Assembly: GCA_933822405.4 (NCBI GenBank)
Contig: CAKOGP040000890.1
Location: 392,924 to 456,923 of the forward strand
DNA from: Cylindrotheca closterium
Lineage: Eukaryota; Bacillariophyta; Bacillariophyceae; Bacillariales; Bacillariaceae
Length of the DNA: 64,000 nucleotides
Direction of reading: 5' to 3'
A model generated the notes under the pieces. That model was not told the DNA's origin, searched no databases, and was given only the letters and a program-made list of their open reading frames with translations. Positions 44,622-53,550 of this stretch are shown piece by piece (positions within the stretch are counted from its first letter, which is position 1; each line of letters starts with the position of its first letter). Made by a program: the position numbers and the translations under genes.

Positions 44622-45485
44622 ATGATGCCACCGCCATTCAAACGCAAGGATAAAATGTCATCTCTTCAAAGGATTAACATTCCCATCTTTATGCCGTTTT
44701 TAGTTTCGCTGTTATCAATTCATTCAACTATTTTATCAGCGCAACAAAGCGTTTTCGTTGAAGCTCTTGTTCTCAGTCAATCCCCTCAGTACCACCACGC
44801 AAGATCCAACTCGCAGCTTGTGCCCAGCGCCACGGCTAGATATGCTGGATTCTGGGATGGTCTTTCCGACTTATGGGAAGAAGTTATTGAAGTCAGCACA
44901 TATGGTCCCAGTGAACGAAAGCTTCTGAAAAAACAACGAGAACAGCAAAACCAACAGGTACAACAACAAGAAGGAGAGCAATCTGCTGTTGAACAAGAGC
45001 CATCAACTGCCAACGACGAGCAGTCAACCTCCTCGTATGACCTGTACGAAAACAATGACTCAGAGGCTTGGATGAAAGCCTTTGGAGTAGAAAAAGACAA
45101 GCGCACTCCGCGAGAAGAGTCCAATCCTCCCATTGATGGATACGGGCTGCGAGACTTGCTCCTGGCAAAATGGGGAGCTCCTTTGGACATTGATTTTCAA
45201 CGTAGTCCTTTCCAAGTGGATGTCCTATATTGCGCAATTTTACCAGTAGTGGGCTACGGTGACAGGAAAGGACGGGGACGCGCTCTACCTGCGAGACATG
45301 AGTCAGAGTTGGACTACTTGATGCACCTACAAGGGGTCATCGAAGTCTTACATGAATACGATCAGCTGGAAGGATTCCTAGTAATGATTGAGACCACCAA
45401 TAAAGTACCTAAACGAGGGACAGAGTCAGTCTTGTATCAAATGAAGCTGAGCCGTGAAGAATTGAAACGAGTTTTGAACCTGTAA
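44622..45485 (+). CDS. Plastid-targeted DUF3067 protein
   Basis: 287 aa from 44622 (another in-frame ATG at 44655 starts closer to the signal). A hydrophobic leader (INIPIFMPFLVSLLSIHST) precedes a Gln/Glu-rich disordered region (about residues 90-150). The C-terminal ~110 residues carry the DUF3067 block: YGLRDLLLAKWGAPLDIDF, then the YLMHLQGVIEVLHEY helix and a final strand with LVMIETTNKVPKR. DUF3067 proteins are conserved in cyanobacteria and plastid-bearing eukaryotes and have no established function. The leader supports plastid import, although the residue after the probable cleavage is not the usual Phe. Confidence 0.72.
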   Translation: MMPPPFKRKDKMSSLQRINIPIFMPFLVSLLSIHSTILSAQQSVFVEALVLSQSPQYHHARSNSQLVPSATARYAGFWDGLSDLWEEVIEVSTYGPSERKLLKKQREQQNQQVQQQEGEQSAVEQEPSTANDEQSTSSYDLYENNDSEAWMKAFGVEKDKRTPREESNPPIDGYGLRDLLLAKWGAPLDIDFQRSPFQVDVLYCAILPVVGYGDRKGRGRALPARHESELDYLMHLQGVIEVLHEYDQLEGFLVMIETTNKVPKRGTESVLYQMKLSREELKRVLNL

Positions 45486-45798
45486 TGGCGAATAACAAAC
45501 CAGGAACTGGAATGGCTCGATGAATGTGATTCTACTTTTCACACAACGATTGCATGAGACTGCTTTGTAAATCTCGTTTTTCTTGCATGTTTACACACTG
45601 CAATCTTCAGTTCCAGTGTAGTAGATTTTTTATGTCCCTTGAGGCGAGGTCAGAAAGACCTTGTTGATCCTTTCGACTAAACTTTGGAATAGCACAGGCG
45701 ACATGCATGAACAAACAAGAAAAAGTGACTCAGAGATGCATCATCGCATTTTTTCGTCAAAGAATCATGCAACCTCGAACACAATAACCAAAGCTACG
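45486..45798. other. Intergenic region
   Basis: 3' flank of the DUF3067 gene and promoter and leader of the next gene. An open frame reaching back to 45661 joins the next gene but carries no leader. Confidence 0.5.
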
Positions 45799-46356
45799 AT
45801 GACAATGAAATCAATTTCCATCGCTGCCCTTCTCTCCCTTGCCACTGTTGGCCATGCCTATAGCCCTAACCCTGCCATTGGTTTGGCGGCCAAGGGTATG
45901 GGACTGCTCAAACCAATCTTCGGATTGGAGGCACAAATCCAAGCTGCCGCACTTGGTGCCATTTCGAAGGTGGACAAGGATGATGTTGTTCAAGAAATTA
46001 ATTATCAAAAGACACAGAACAAGGCTCTCATCTACACTTACGGCTTGAGTCCCTTCAGCTCCGAAGCAAAGGCAATCCTCGAGGCGACCGACTATGAATT
46101 CAAGGAAATTGAACTTGGCGCTGAGTGGTTCCTATTGGGAGGAAGAGGTTCTGTCACAAGAGTGGCTTTGTCAGAAGAAGTTGAGGGAGGAGCGACCAGT
46201 CTTCCAAAGATTTTCATCGGTGGAAAGTGCATCGGAGGTTGCAATGAACTTTCAGAACTGGCTACCAGTGGAGATCTTGATTCTCTTCTTGCCAACGCGA
46301 AGGTTCCGAAGAAGGGTGCCCCAGCAAAGAAGGGCGCATTCTCATTCTTCGAATAA
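45799..46356 (+). CDS. Glutaredoxin-fold protein without active-site cysteines
   Basis: 185 aa from 45799. A signal peptide (MKSISIAALLSLATVGHA) ends before YSPNP; a Tyr at this place is tolerated by diatom plastid import, so either plastid or secretory destination is possible. A helical linker precedes a glutaredoxin domain at about residues 75-160: ALIYTYGLSPFSSEAKAIL is the first strand and active-site helix, and SLPKIFIGGKCIGGCNEL is the glutathione-binding region with the cis-Pro. The usual CPYC or CGFS site reads SPFS, so both catalytic Cys positions are Ser. A typical thiol-disulfide activity is therefore unlikely; glutathione or cluster binding, or a purely structural role, is open. 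The tail is Lys/Ala-rich and ends FSFFE. Confidence 0.82.
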   Translation: MTMKSISIAALLSLATVGHAYSPNPAIGLAAKGMGLLKPIFGLEAQIQAAALGAISKVDKDDVVQEINYQKTQNKALIYTYGLSPFSSEAKAILEATDYEFKEIELGAEWFLLGGRGSVTRVALSEEVEGGATSLPKIFIGGKCIGGCNELSELATSGDLDSLLANAKVPKKGAPAKKGAFSFFE

Positions 46357-46454
46357 ATAGCAGCATAGCAGCACTCAAACTTTGATCTATGATTTTACAT
46401 GCTTCTAGTCTCTTTTGACAATATCATGTCAATATGCGTTTCTCTATATCTGCC

Positions 46455-48593
46455 CTAACCTTGCACAACATCCGGGGACGTGAAGTCCAAAGTTCTTCCT
46501 TGAATTATGGTCTTGATTCCTGTCGATTCTTTCGATAATGCAGCAACAACAACAGTCATATTGTCCTTGGAACCAGCGTTGAGACTCTCCCGAAGAAGTG
46601 CGTCTCCAACTTCTGGAAGAACGGTATCCGTTATTTCTTTGCGAACGCTGACTTGATCAAGAACAAACTTCATGACCTGCTTGTTATCAAGCACGTCGAA
46701 CACTCCATCACAGGCCAATACCAAGTACAAATCACGATCTGGGTCTCTTTTATGAACTCGAACCTCAGGAACGGCAACAACGGCCTGTTCCTCAGGCGGC
46801 AAGCTTGTGTTGAGTTTGTACTCAAAGTCACCAAATGCACGGGAAACAGCCAGTTGATCCTTTTCACTCAACGCCACTTTGTGAATAGTCACTTCTTTCC
46901 CATCCTCTTGAAAGATCACAGCGTTCACCTTCATTCCAGCAGCCTCGATTCGAGCTTGCTCTTCTGGAAGATTAGGTTTGTGATCCTCAGACAAGCCAAT
47001 GACAGATTTCTCGTTTTCAGATGATTCGCCAGTCTTTTCGCCCTCTTGTTGCAATGGAGGAGCATCGGTGTCTTTGGAGCCGTCCAATGCCAACTTTTCC
47101 ATCTTGGCCTCCAGGTTAGTTCCAGACGATTGAATCAGGATAGCACGGCTATCTCCTACATTTGCAACAATGATTTCGCTCTCGGTAGTCAAAGCGATGA
47201 CTGCGGTCGATCCCCCAGGAATGCCTTCGTCTTTTAGATTGGCGTCTACAGTCAAGCAAGCCTTTTCAAACTTTTCTTGCCAAGTCGACTCCATGTCATC
47301 GATGTGCGGCTTTAATACCGTCACCAGGTTATCTGCCACAAATTGAGAGACACTGCCTCGATCACCGTGACCATCACAAACTGCCAACACGCAGTATGAT
47401 TTTCCACTTTGTTTCCAGGTTTCACAACAAACAGCATCCTCCATTTGCACGCGCATTCCCGGCATATCAGCCATTCCGTAAGCGATTTGAAGTTCGGGAC
47501 ATTGTCCTCCCCGCTCTGTTTCGGACTTTGCATGACCGAAGACTGATAGATCGCCAGGCGAAAAGAGGGCCGACTCTAGTTCCTTTCTACGCTTCTTCGC
47601 AGTTGGGTTGGGAGATGTCACAGCGGTGCCAAATGGAGTGCGCCCCAGAATATCGACAGGAGGAGGAGACTTCATTCCGTTGGCTTGAATTAGTTTTGGT
47701 ATAAGAAGATCAATCATATCTACGTTTCCTGTCTCAGCAGCGATATGTAGTGCCGTTCGGCCCTGTAAGTCGGTCTCCCATATACAGCCCTTTGGAGCCA
47801 TCTCAAGTACGACAGCTCCAGCTATGCCATTACCAGCGTGAGCACAGGCCATGAGTGGAGTGTATCCATCTGGAACTAATTGTCCGAGGTGAGTGGAACG
47901 AGAGCTGAGGAGTTTTGGATTCTTCTTGAACGAATTTCGCAACCGCTTTGTGATTTTGTCACTGATTGGTTTCTGACAACCGCAAATCCTAAAGATTTTA
48001 TCCCGTGCCTCCCGAATATGCGAAGGCGAAGTCATGCTTGCAGCTGTTTCTTTCGCAGCCGAGAGGACCAGCGCATTGATTTCCTCGTCAATTTTGTCTT
48101 TGGGGGTTTTATATTGCTTCTTTGGTGTGGTAAAAGAGTTCGCAGACGTCTGCTTTGGCGTTTCAGGAACCTTGCCTGGAGTTTCACCCTTGTTCTCAGA
48201 CCCTGCTCCTTTTGAAATATCTGTCCACCGATGACAATGCATACAACGGATTTGATTTGGACTCCCTGGCAGCATTGCGAAGGCATCCTGTGGCGGCGCT
48301 TGCCTTTCTGAAAATTTGGGATCAGGCGCAACGATTTGCCAAAACGTAGCCCTGGCTTCTTCCTTCACTACTTGCTTTGCAGCGTTTTCATCTGGTGCTA
48401 GATATTGCCCAATCCCATCGCGATCAAACCATCGTGCTAGCATTTTGCATAACTCTTGAATGAATGCTTTACTGAAATGACACATTGAACATTGGTTGGC
48501 ATAACGGAATCTGGAATCAAACTTTGACAAAATGTAGGACTTCTGCATTACACGAACAGAGTAGTGCTCTCTAATTTTATTTGCCGCCAACAT
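46455..48593 (-). CDS. PP2C-family protein phosphatase with ankyrin repeats
   Basis: 712 aa, single exon, ATG at 48593. The N-terminal ~120 residues contain CSMCH and CMHCHRW, possible metal-binding pairs. Residues about 130-175 are disordered Lys/Thr/Pro-rich; ankyrin repeats span roughly 240-330 (DGYTPLMACAHAGN, GRTALHIAAETGNVDMIDLL, GRTPFGTAV). The phosphatase domain runs from about 370 to 690 with RVQMEDA, VCDGHGDRG (metal-binding Asp), GGSTAVIAL, VGDSRAIL, ACDGVFDVLDN and GSKDNMTVVV all intact, so it should be an active Mn/Mg-dependent Ser/Thr phosphatase. An acidic insert (about residues 510-545) interrupts the domain before LSEDHKPN. Ankyrin-PP2C fusions are uncommon. It diverges from DPH7 with only 61 bp between starts. 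Confidence 0.9.
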   Translation of the reverse strand: MLAANKIREHYSVRVMQKSYILSKFDSRFRYANQCSMCHFSKAFIQELCKMLARWFDRDGIGQYLAPDENAAKQVVKEEARATFWQIVAPDPKFSERQAPPQDAFAMLPGSPNQIRCMHCHRWTDISKGAGSENKGETPGKVPETPKQTSANSFTTPKKQYKTPKDKIDEEINALVLSAAKETAASMTSPSHIREARDKIFRICGCQKPISDKITKRLRNSFKKNPKLLSSRSTHLGQLVPDGYTPLMACAHAGNGIAGAVVLEMAPKGCIWETDLQGRTALHIAAETGNVDMIDLLIPKLIQANGMKSPPPVDILGRTPFGTAVTSPNPTAKKRRKELESALFSPGDLSVFGHAKSETERGGQCPELQIAYGMADMPGMRVQMEDAVCCETWKQSGKSYCVLAVCDGHGDRGSVSQFVADNLVTVLKPHIDDMESTWQEKFEKACLTVDANLKDEGIPGGSTAVIALTTESEIIVANVGDSRAILIQSSGTNLEAKMEKLALDGSKDTDAPPLQQEGEKTGESSENEKSVIGLSEDHKPNLPEEQARIEAAGMKVNAVIFQEDGKEVTIHKVALSEKDQLAVSRAFGDFEYKLNTSLPPEEQAVVAVPEVRVHKRDPDRDLYLVLACDGVFDVLDNKQVMKFVLDQVSVRKEITDTVLPEVGDALLRESLNAGSKDNMTVVVAALSKESTGIKTIIQGRTLDFTSPDVVQG

Positions 48594-48654
48594 CAAACAA
48601 CATAATACCGACTTTCAACTTGTGAGCTTTCTTCTTTCCACAAGAAATCCGAGG
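48594..48654. promoter_or_regulatory. 61-bp gap between divergent start codons (PP2C / DPH7)
   Basis: Only 61 bp separate the ATG of the phosphatase (48593, minus) from that of DPH7 (48655, plus). If both starts are right, promoter elements must lie within the opposing gene or the two 5' leaders overlap. Confidence 0.45.
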
Positions 48655-49779
48655 ATGGCGGATGAGCAATGCGACTTTGTTGAGCACTTCAAAACACCAT
48701 TGAATGCTTGTAGCTTGGAAACATTGCCACCAGTTTCTTGGGGAGACGAGAAGAGGATCTGGCCGCTTATGATCGGTTGCTACGAACTGGACGAATCTAC
48801 AGGAGAAAGAAATGGACGTTTAGACTTCTACGCCGCCCCGGTTCCGCAGGATGGAGAAACTTTTCAAGGAATTGGTAGTCCAAGGAATGTTATTGGGAGA
48901 TCTAATCAGCTCTCGGGAGTGCTGGATGGGAAATGGTACAATCGTCATTTAGATGACGAATCACTACTATACGCCACAGCTCACGCATCAGGCGAGATCA
49001 TTGTCCACAAAATCCAGGGTGAACAAATAACCTTGATTGGTAGAACTGATAGCAGAGACTCTGGTCTTTGCTTATCGTTATCTTGGGACTTGTATGGCGA
49101 CAGTTCTGCTACCAAAAGTCGGATTATTTCGTCGTACAGTGATGGAAAAGTTGGTATTCATGATATCAATATCTCACATGACAAGATTGGGTTTGAGCAA
49201 ACTCATTTCTTTGATGCGCATAAAATGTTCCGCTCCCCAGCCGAAGTTTGGTGTGCTAGCTTCACAAGTAATCCAAATGTGGCAATGACCGGTGGCGATG
49301 AAGGCAACCTGAAGATATGGGACTTACGGGCAGGTGTTTTGTCCCCAATGCAGACGTTGAAGGACTTTAGTGCTGGTGTTACAGTCATTTCGCCACACCC
49401 CCGAATCGATCATATTATAGCTTGTGGGAGTTACGATGAGACCGTTTGTATATACGATCTCCGAACTGTCACTGATTCCAAACCGAGCCCTCTGTGCCAT
49501 TCTGATCCAGTCGGTGGAGGCTTGTGGAGAATGAAGTGGCATCCATACGACGACAGCAGACTTTTGCTGGGAGCGATGCATGGTGGTTGCCGAATTGTTC
49601 AACTTGATGACTTATCAAGTGAATCAGTTCAATTTGAAATCACACAAAAGTTTACAAATCACGAGAGTATGGCATACGGTGCCGACTGGATTGTAGATAA
49701 AACAGCACAAGTTGTGGTAGCAGCCAGTTGCTCCTTCTATGATCGTGCATTTTATGCGTGGAGAGTCAATGAGAAATGA
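48655..49779 (+). CDS. DPH7: Diphthine methyltransferase-like WD40 protein (DPH7/WDR85)
   Basis: 374 aa from the ATG at 48655. A WD40 propeller: GGDEGNLKIWDLR, CGSYDETVCIYDLR and the signature GGGLWRMKWHP identify the DPH7/WDR85 family. N-terminal GCYELDESTGERNGRLDFY and GVLDGKWYNRHL also match. DPH7 removes the methyl ester from methylated diphthine, allowing amidation to diphthamide on elongation factor 2, in the cytosol. Length and repeat order are normal for the family. Single exon. Confidence 0.85.
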   Translation: MADEQCDFVEHFKTPLNACSLETLPPVSWGDEKRIWPLMIGCYELDESTGERNGRLDFYAAPVPQDGETFQGIGSPRNVIGRSNQLSGVLDGKWYNRHLDDESLLYATAHASGEIIVHKIQGEQITLIGRTDSRDSGLCLSLSWDLYGDSSATKSRIISSYSDGKVGIHDINISHDKIGFEQTHFFDAHKMFRSPAEVWCASFTSNPNVAMTGGDEGNLKIWDLRAGVLSPMQTLKDFSAGVTVISPHPRIDHIIACGSYDETVCIYDLRTVTDSKPSPLCHSDPVGGGLWRMKWHPYDDSRLLLGAMHGGCRIVQLDDLSSESVQFEITQKFTNHESMAYGADWIVDKTAQVVVAASCSFYDRAFYAWRVNEK

Positions 49780-49863
49780 CAAAAATCAATAGTTAAATAT
49801 CAATTCTTTCTTATTCTACAGCTCCTTTAAATTTCTAAGCGGTGCCCATCTCTCGGAGACAAG

Positions 49864-52479
49864 CTAGACATCCCCGTCTGATTCGACAGAATCCGTGCTC
49901 TTAACCGCTTCTGGGTCCTGTGCCCTAGCTCCATTCTTATTGTATTCACTTCCCATCAACAACCTCCGAGTTTTCTCGATGTCCGTGAGATGTGCATCAT
50001 CTTCGGATTTTTCCGTCAACGCTGTCTCCATATCAACGTGCGTTTCCACCATGATATTTTCAGGTGGTTCTAGATATAATGCATTCTCTCCTTCCATTGG
50101 TTCATCCCCGTCTATATCCATTTCAAGTACATCCAAATTGTCATCCATGACACTCCTGTCTCTTGCCTCGCCGTCACCTTTAGGATCTGCTTCATCATCA
50201 TCGGCAATCGATTTGAGCTCGTCGTCCTCATAATCCCAGCCCAGAGGATCTAGACCAGCCTTGGTGCTTAGAATCGCTTCTGTCTCGAGCATCTCTTCCT
50301 TGGCTTCTGTAATTATTCTCACGACCTCTTCTTCGTAGTCTTCCAGAGTCATTCGCTTTGGTTCCTCGTCCATCTCCTCGTCCTCCACAGAGGCAGCCAC
50401 CTTTTTCTTGTCGGTTAGAAGCTGGATTTCGTCTCTGTCATCAGATTGCGCTTTGGCGTTCAGCTCTTTGATTGCTTCTTCAATAGCTGCAAGCTTCTCG
50501 TTGTATTCATCGTCACTTAGCTTCTGGGAAGTTGCACTCTGTAGCTCTTCTGCCACGACTGGAAAACTGTCTCCCTCTTCAACAATCTCTGGCATGTCTT
50601 CCAGTACTTCGTCTTGTGGCCCAAGCTCCGTTGTACTTTGCTCTTCCACCTCCAACGGCGAGAGTGAAGCTAGATAATTCGCAACTTCCAGGTTTCCGTT
50701 GGCTGTGGACTGACCAGATGCAACAATACCCACGTATTCGTCATCATCAATCTTTTTCAGGCTAAAAGGATTCCCACCAACAGTTGTAACTGTGTGCACA
50801 ACTTTCTCTCCACCCATTCTCAGCTCCGCTTCTACATCAGAGACCACTTCGATTGGCGTCGGATCTTCAAGTGCAGTCGCATTCTCTGCAGCGGGTTGAG
50901 ATTGTATTTCGGGATCATTTAACACTGATTCTTCAACTTCAGGCTCTTCTTCTTCACTCTCCGCTTCTGCCTCTTGCCGTAGTCTCTCCTCTTCTTCCCT
51001 TCGGCGCAACTCTTCTTTCTTTATTCGATCTTCTTCCATCTGAGCCAAGTCCTCTACTGTGTATCCACGAACTGGCAACAAACTGTCCATAAGTTCGCCC
51101 CTTTGCAACTGTTCCGCATTGAAAGGCATTTCTTCAAATCCAAATAACCATCTCACGGAGCCAGCATTGGTCTCGGCGATGAGAGTATCTACACACAATG
51201 GGTCTTCGCCCTTTCCATATGTTTCGTTGTCATATGGGTCCAAGAATTGCTTTGCCAGATCAAAGAGTCCTTGATACGAAATAGTCAATAGACCCGTCCC
51301 AGCGATGACAAGATACGGAGACATACCAGTGGAGAAGGCCATTAAAGGATAGGTCCAAAGAATGAGATCAACCAAAACTTGAACGATGTGTGCGTAAGCC
51401 AATGGCATTCGCCCTTGTAACTCGTCTCCAATGGCACCGTACTGAGCACGGATGATGTGGAACTTGTCCAGCGTATGCTGTTCAAATCCATCGCCCCCAA
51501 GAATATGGCCCGATGCCCGTCCTTCAATAAAAAGACGAATCATCCACATCAAGATGGCACTATGGCGTTGTGTCGGTGGAATATTTGCCTCTACCAGAGA
51601 CTCTCTTTCTTGTGGAGTCAACAAGCCTCGTTCAACAAGCCGACGCATTCCGCGTGGGGTCAAGATCGGACGGTGAGATCTCGTGAAGGATGCATATGTA
51701 AGTAGGTTAAACATACGCACGTATCGACTCATAAGCTCCAATATCTGACGACTCTCGGGTGTGTAGGTTGACGGTTCGTTCTCGGTTTCAGGTTTTTGTC
51801 GACGGGCATGGGTTGCCATATTCATACCGATATCATGCAACCGACCCTGTAGACGCCTACTAAGCTGAGTGCATTTTTTCCATAAGGCATATGACTGATT
51901 GACAAAAAATGTAAGGGTGAAAGTTGTCACCGATAACAGCTGTCCCCACAAGGTGCTAAATCCAGTCAAGTGATTGTCGACAATGTTTGGATACGATTTG
52001 TAAAGGAGGAAGATTGCGATCGCATATAGTACGTTTCTCACACAGGAAACCCATGTTTCGGAGAAAATGGTACCCTTCCAACGTCTCCAGATCCATCCAC
52101 TGGAAGGATCAAACTGTCTGATAATTGGGCGACGCGCACTTGTCCTGACACTCTCGTCAATTAGATCATCCAAAAGGTTCACTGTTGATGCTTGCTCGAT
52201 GATATCAATGGGAGTCGTCAAAACCATATTCAGCGAAGATCTCCCCCTTCTGTTTTTCCTTGTCGATAGTCTAGTTCCTTCCCATCTTCCTCGGAGAAAT
52301 GCATTTGACTGAAACGAAGAAAGTTGTAATGATCCCATCTGACGTCTATTGGGGGACAGTGCATGACAACAAAGATTTTGGCTAGCAAAGCACAGCAGGA
52401 TGAGACCTAAAAGGTCCACATAGATTCGATTCCACGGTTGTTTCCATACTTGTCGCTCAAATCTACGTATTCTTCCCAT
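49864..52479 (-). CDS. Bestrophin-like anion channel with long acidic tail
   Basis: 871 aa, single exon. An N-terminal hydrophobic leader (YVDLLGLILLCFASQNLCCH) suggests ER entry and perhaps plastid import. The bestrophin core spans about residues 125-480: GWIWRRWKGTIFSETW, LTFFVNQSYALWKKC (family FxxNxSYxRW), a YPLMAFSTGMSPYLVIAGT helix and FLDPYDNETYGKGEDPLCVD, the equivalent of the acidic Ca2+-clasp/neck region. Algal and diatom bestrophins have been linked to bicarbonate supply for carbon concentration at the thylakoid, so this is the favoured role; general Cl- conductance is the alternative. Residues 485 to the end are a ~385-residue Glu/Asp-rich disordered or coiled tail, far longer than in plant or algal homologues. 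Converges with DPH7. Confidence 0.82.
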   Translation of the reverse strand: MGRIRRFERQVWKQPWNRIYVDLLGLILLCFASQNLCCHALSPNRRQMGSLQLSSFQSNAFLRGRWEGTRLSTRKNRRGRSSLNMVLTTPIDIIEQASTVNLLDDLIDESVRTSARRPIIRQFDPSSGWIWRRWKGTIFSETWVSCVRNVLYAIAIFLLYKSYPNIVDNHLTGFSTLWGQLLSVTTFTLTFFVNQSYALWKKCTQLSRRLQGRLHDIGMNMATHARRQKPETENEPSTYTPESRQILELMSRYVRMFNLLTYASFTRSHRPILTPRGMRRLVERGLLTPQERESLVEANIPPTQRHSAILMWMIRLFIEGRASGHILGGDGFEQHTLDKFHIIRAQYGAIGDELQGRMPLAYAHIVQVLVDLILWTYPLMAFSTGMSPYLVIAGTGLLTISYQGLFDLAKQFLDPYDNETYGKGEDPLCVDTLIAETNAGSVRWLFGFEEMPFNAEQLQRGELMDSLLPVRGYTVEDLAQMEEDRIKKEELRRREEEERLRQEAEAESEEEEPEVEESVLNDPEIQSQPAAENATALEDPTPIEVVSDVEAELRMGGEKVVHTVTTVGGNPFSLKKIDDDEYVGIVASGQSTANGNLEVANYLASLSPLEVEEQSTTELGPQDEVLEDMPEIVEEGDSFPVVAEELQSATSQKLSDDEYNEKLAAIEEAIKELNAKAQSDDRDEIQLLTDKKKVAASVEDEEMDEEPKRMTLEDYEEEVVRIITEAKEEMLETEAILSTKAGLDPLGWDYEDDELKSIADDDEADPKGDGEARDRSVMDDNLDVLEMDIDGDEPMEGENALYLEPPENIMVETHVDMETALTEKSEDDAHLTDIEKTRRLLMGSEYNKNGARAQDPEAVKSTDSVESDGDV

Positions 52480-52705
52480 GCCGGTTCAATATGAATTGTG
52501 GACATTGTGCAAGGTTTTGATAAACCCGGTAGTGTGTGGCAATCGTCTTGCAGACCAGGTGGACAGACTGAGTCTCAAAGTTCAACTCGTGATTGATAAT
52601 TCGTGATTCATGGGATTTCTGAATCACGAAGAATGACATGCATAGAGACTGACTTCAATGATGTATCTACTCACTTGTGTCGTGCCCGCAATCATAAAAA
52701 TTGCT

Positions 52706-53533
52706 ATGCAAATTAACGTTGTCAAAATTAACGTTGTGCATTCCGTTTTCATTGTCATCTATCTCTGCTTTCATATTCGCGCTACAAGCTCCTTTAATCT
52801 GAAGCCATCTCAACATCTTGGTTCGATAGAACTCGCAATGAAATCGACAGCGGAAGAAAAGCAGCACCAAAAGCTGAAAGTTTTAGGTGTGTGTGGAGGT
52901 ATTGGACAAGGAAAGAGCACTGCTTCTAAGCTACTGGTCTCTGATCTGGGCTGTATTGCTCACCTAGATGCCGATTCGATAGCACACTCTGTCTACAGTC
53001 CAGGCAGCCAGGCAGTGAAGGATGTGGTGTCAGAATTTGGATCTAGGATCCTCGCCGAAGGAACTAATGACACTATTGATAGAAAGGAGCTCGGAAAGAT
53101 CGTCTTTGCTGAACGAAATGAAATGGCGCGGTTGGAAAAAATTGTGTGGCCACACGTCAAGACTCTGCTCAGTGAAAAAATTGAAGCTTTGAAACTGGAC
53201 TGGGAGAAAGAAAAGAAAGACGATGCTACTGCGATTATTGTGCTCGAGGCTGCAATTTTGCTGGACGCGGGATGGGATGATCTTCTTGATGGTGTCTGGA
53301 CAGTCCGTGCTCCAAAATCCACAGCAGTGAAGAGGCTTGTCGAGACACGGAATTTAGCAGAGGAGGAAGCAGAGAAGAGAATAAGCTACCAGAATTCATC
53401 AAGGGGCATAGGAAATATTGATGCAGAAATCAAGAGTGGCGGGATCACTGCTGTCATTGAGAACAATGGAACGCTGGAAGATCTGAAAGAATCATTGAAA
53501 AATGCCATCCATGACCCAAAGTCTTGGAAATAG
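52706..53533 (+). CDS. coaE: Dephospho-CoA kinase, probably plastid-targeted
   Basis: Last enzyme of CoA synthesis, phosphorylating the 3'-OH of the ribose of dephospho-CoA. From 52706 the protein has 275 aa; an in-frame ATG at 52658 would add 16. The N-terminus holds a hydrophobic leader (VVHSVFIVIYLCFHI) followed by RATSSFNLKP, with Phe at a plausible plastid cleavage site. The kinase core starts GVCGGIGQGKST (P-loop), followed by LDADSIAHSVY (the family DAD motif), WPHVKTLL and VLEAAILLDAGWDD. The C-terminal ISYQNSS segment carries the usual lid-like Arg/Gln region. Bacterial-type single-domain enzyme. It converges on Pelota with 17 bp between the stop codons. Confidence 0.9.
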   Translation: MQINVVKINVVHSVFIVIYLCFHIRATSSFNLKPSQHLGSIELAMKSTAEEKQHQKLKVLGVCGGIGQGKSTASKLLVSDLGCIAHLDADSIAHSVYSPGSQAVKDVVSEFGSRILAEGTNDTIDRKELGKIVFAERNEMARLEKIVWPHVKTLLSEKIEALKLDWEKEKKDDATAIIVLEAAILLDAGWDDLLDGVWTVRAPKSTAVKRLVETRNLAEEEAEKRISYQNSSRGIGNIDAEIKSGGITAVIENNGTLEDLKESLKNAIHDPKSWK

Positions 53534-53550
53534 CAAACTAATAATCTGCA

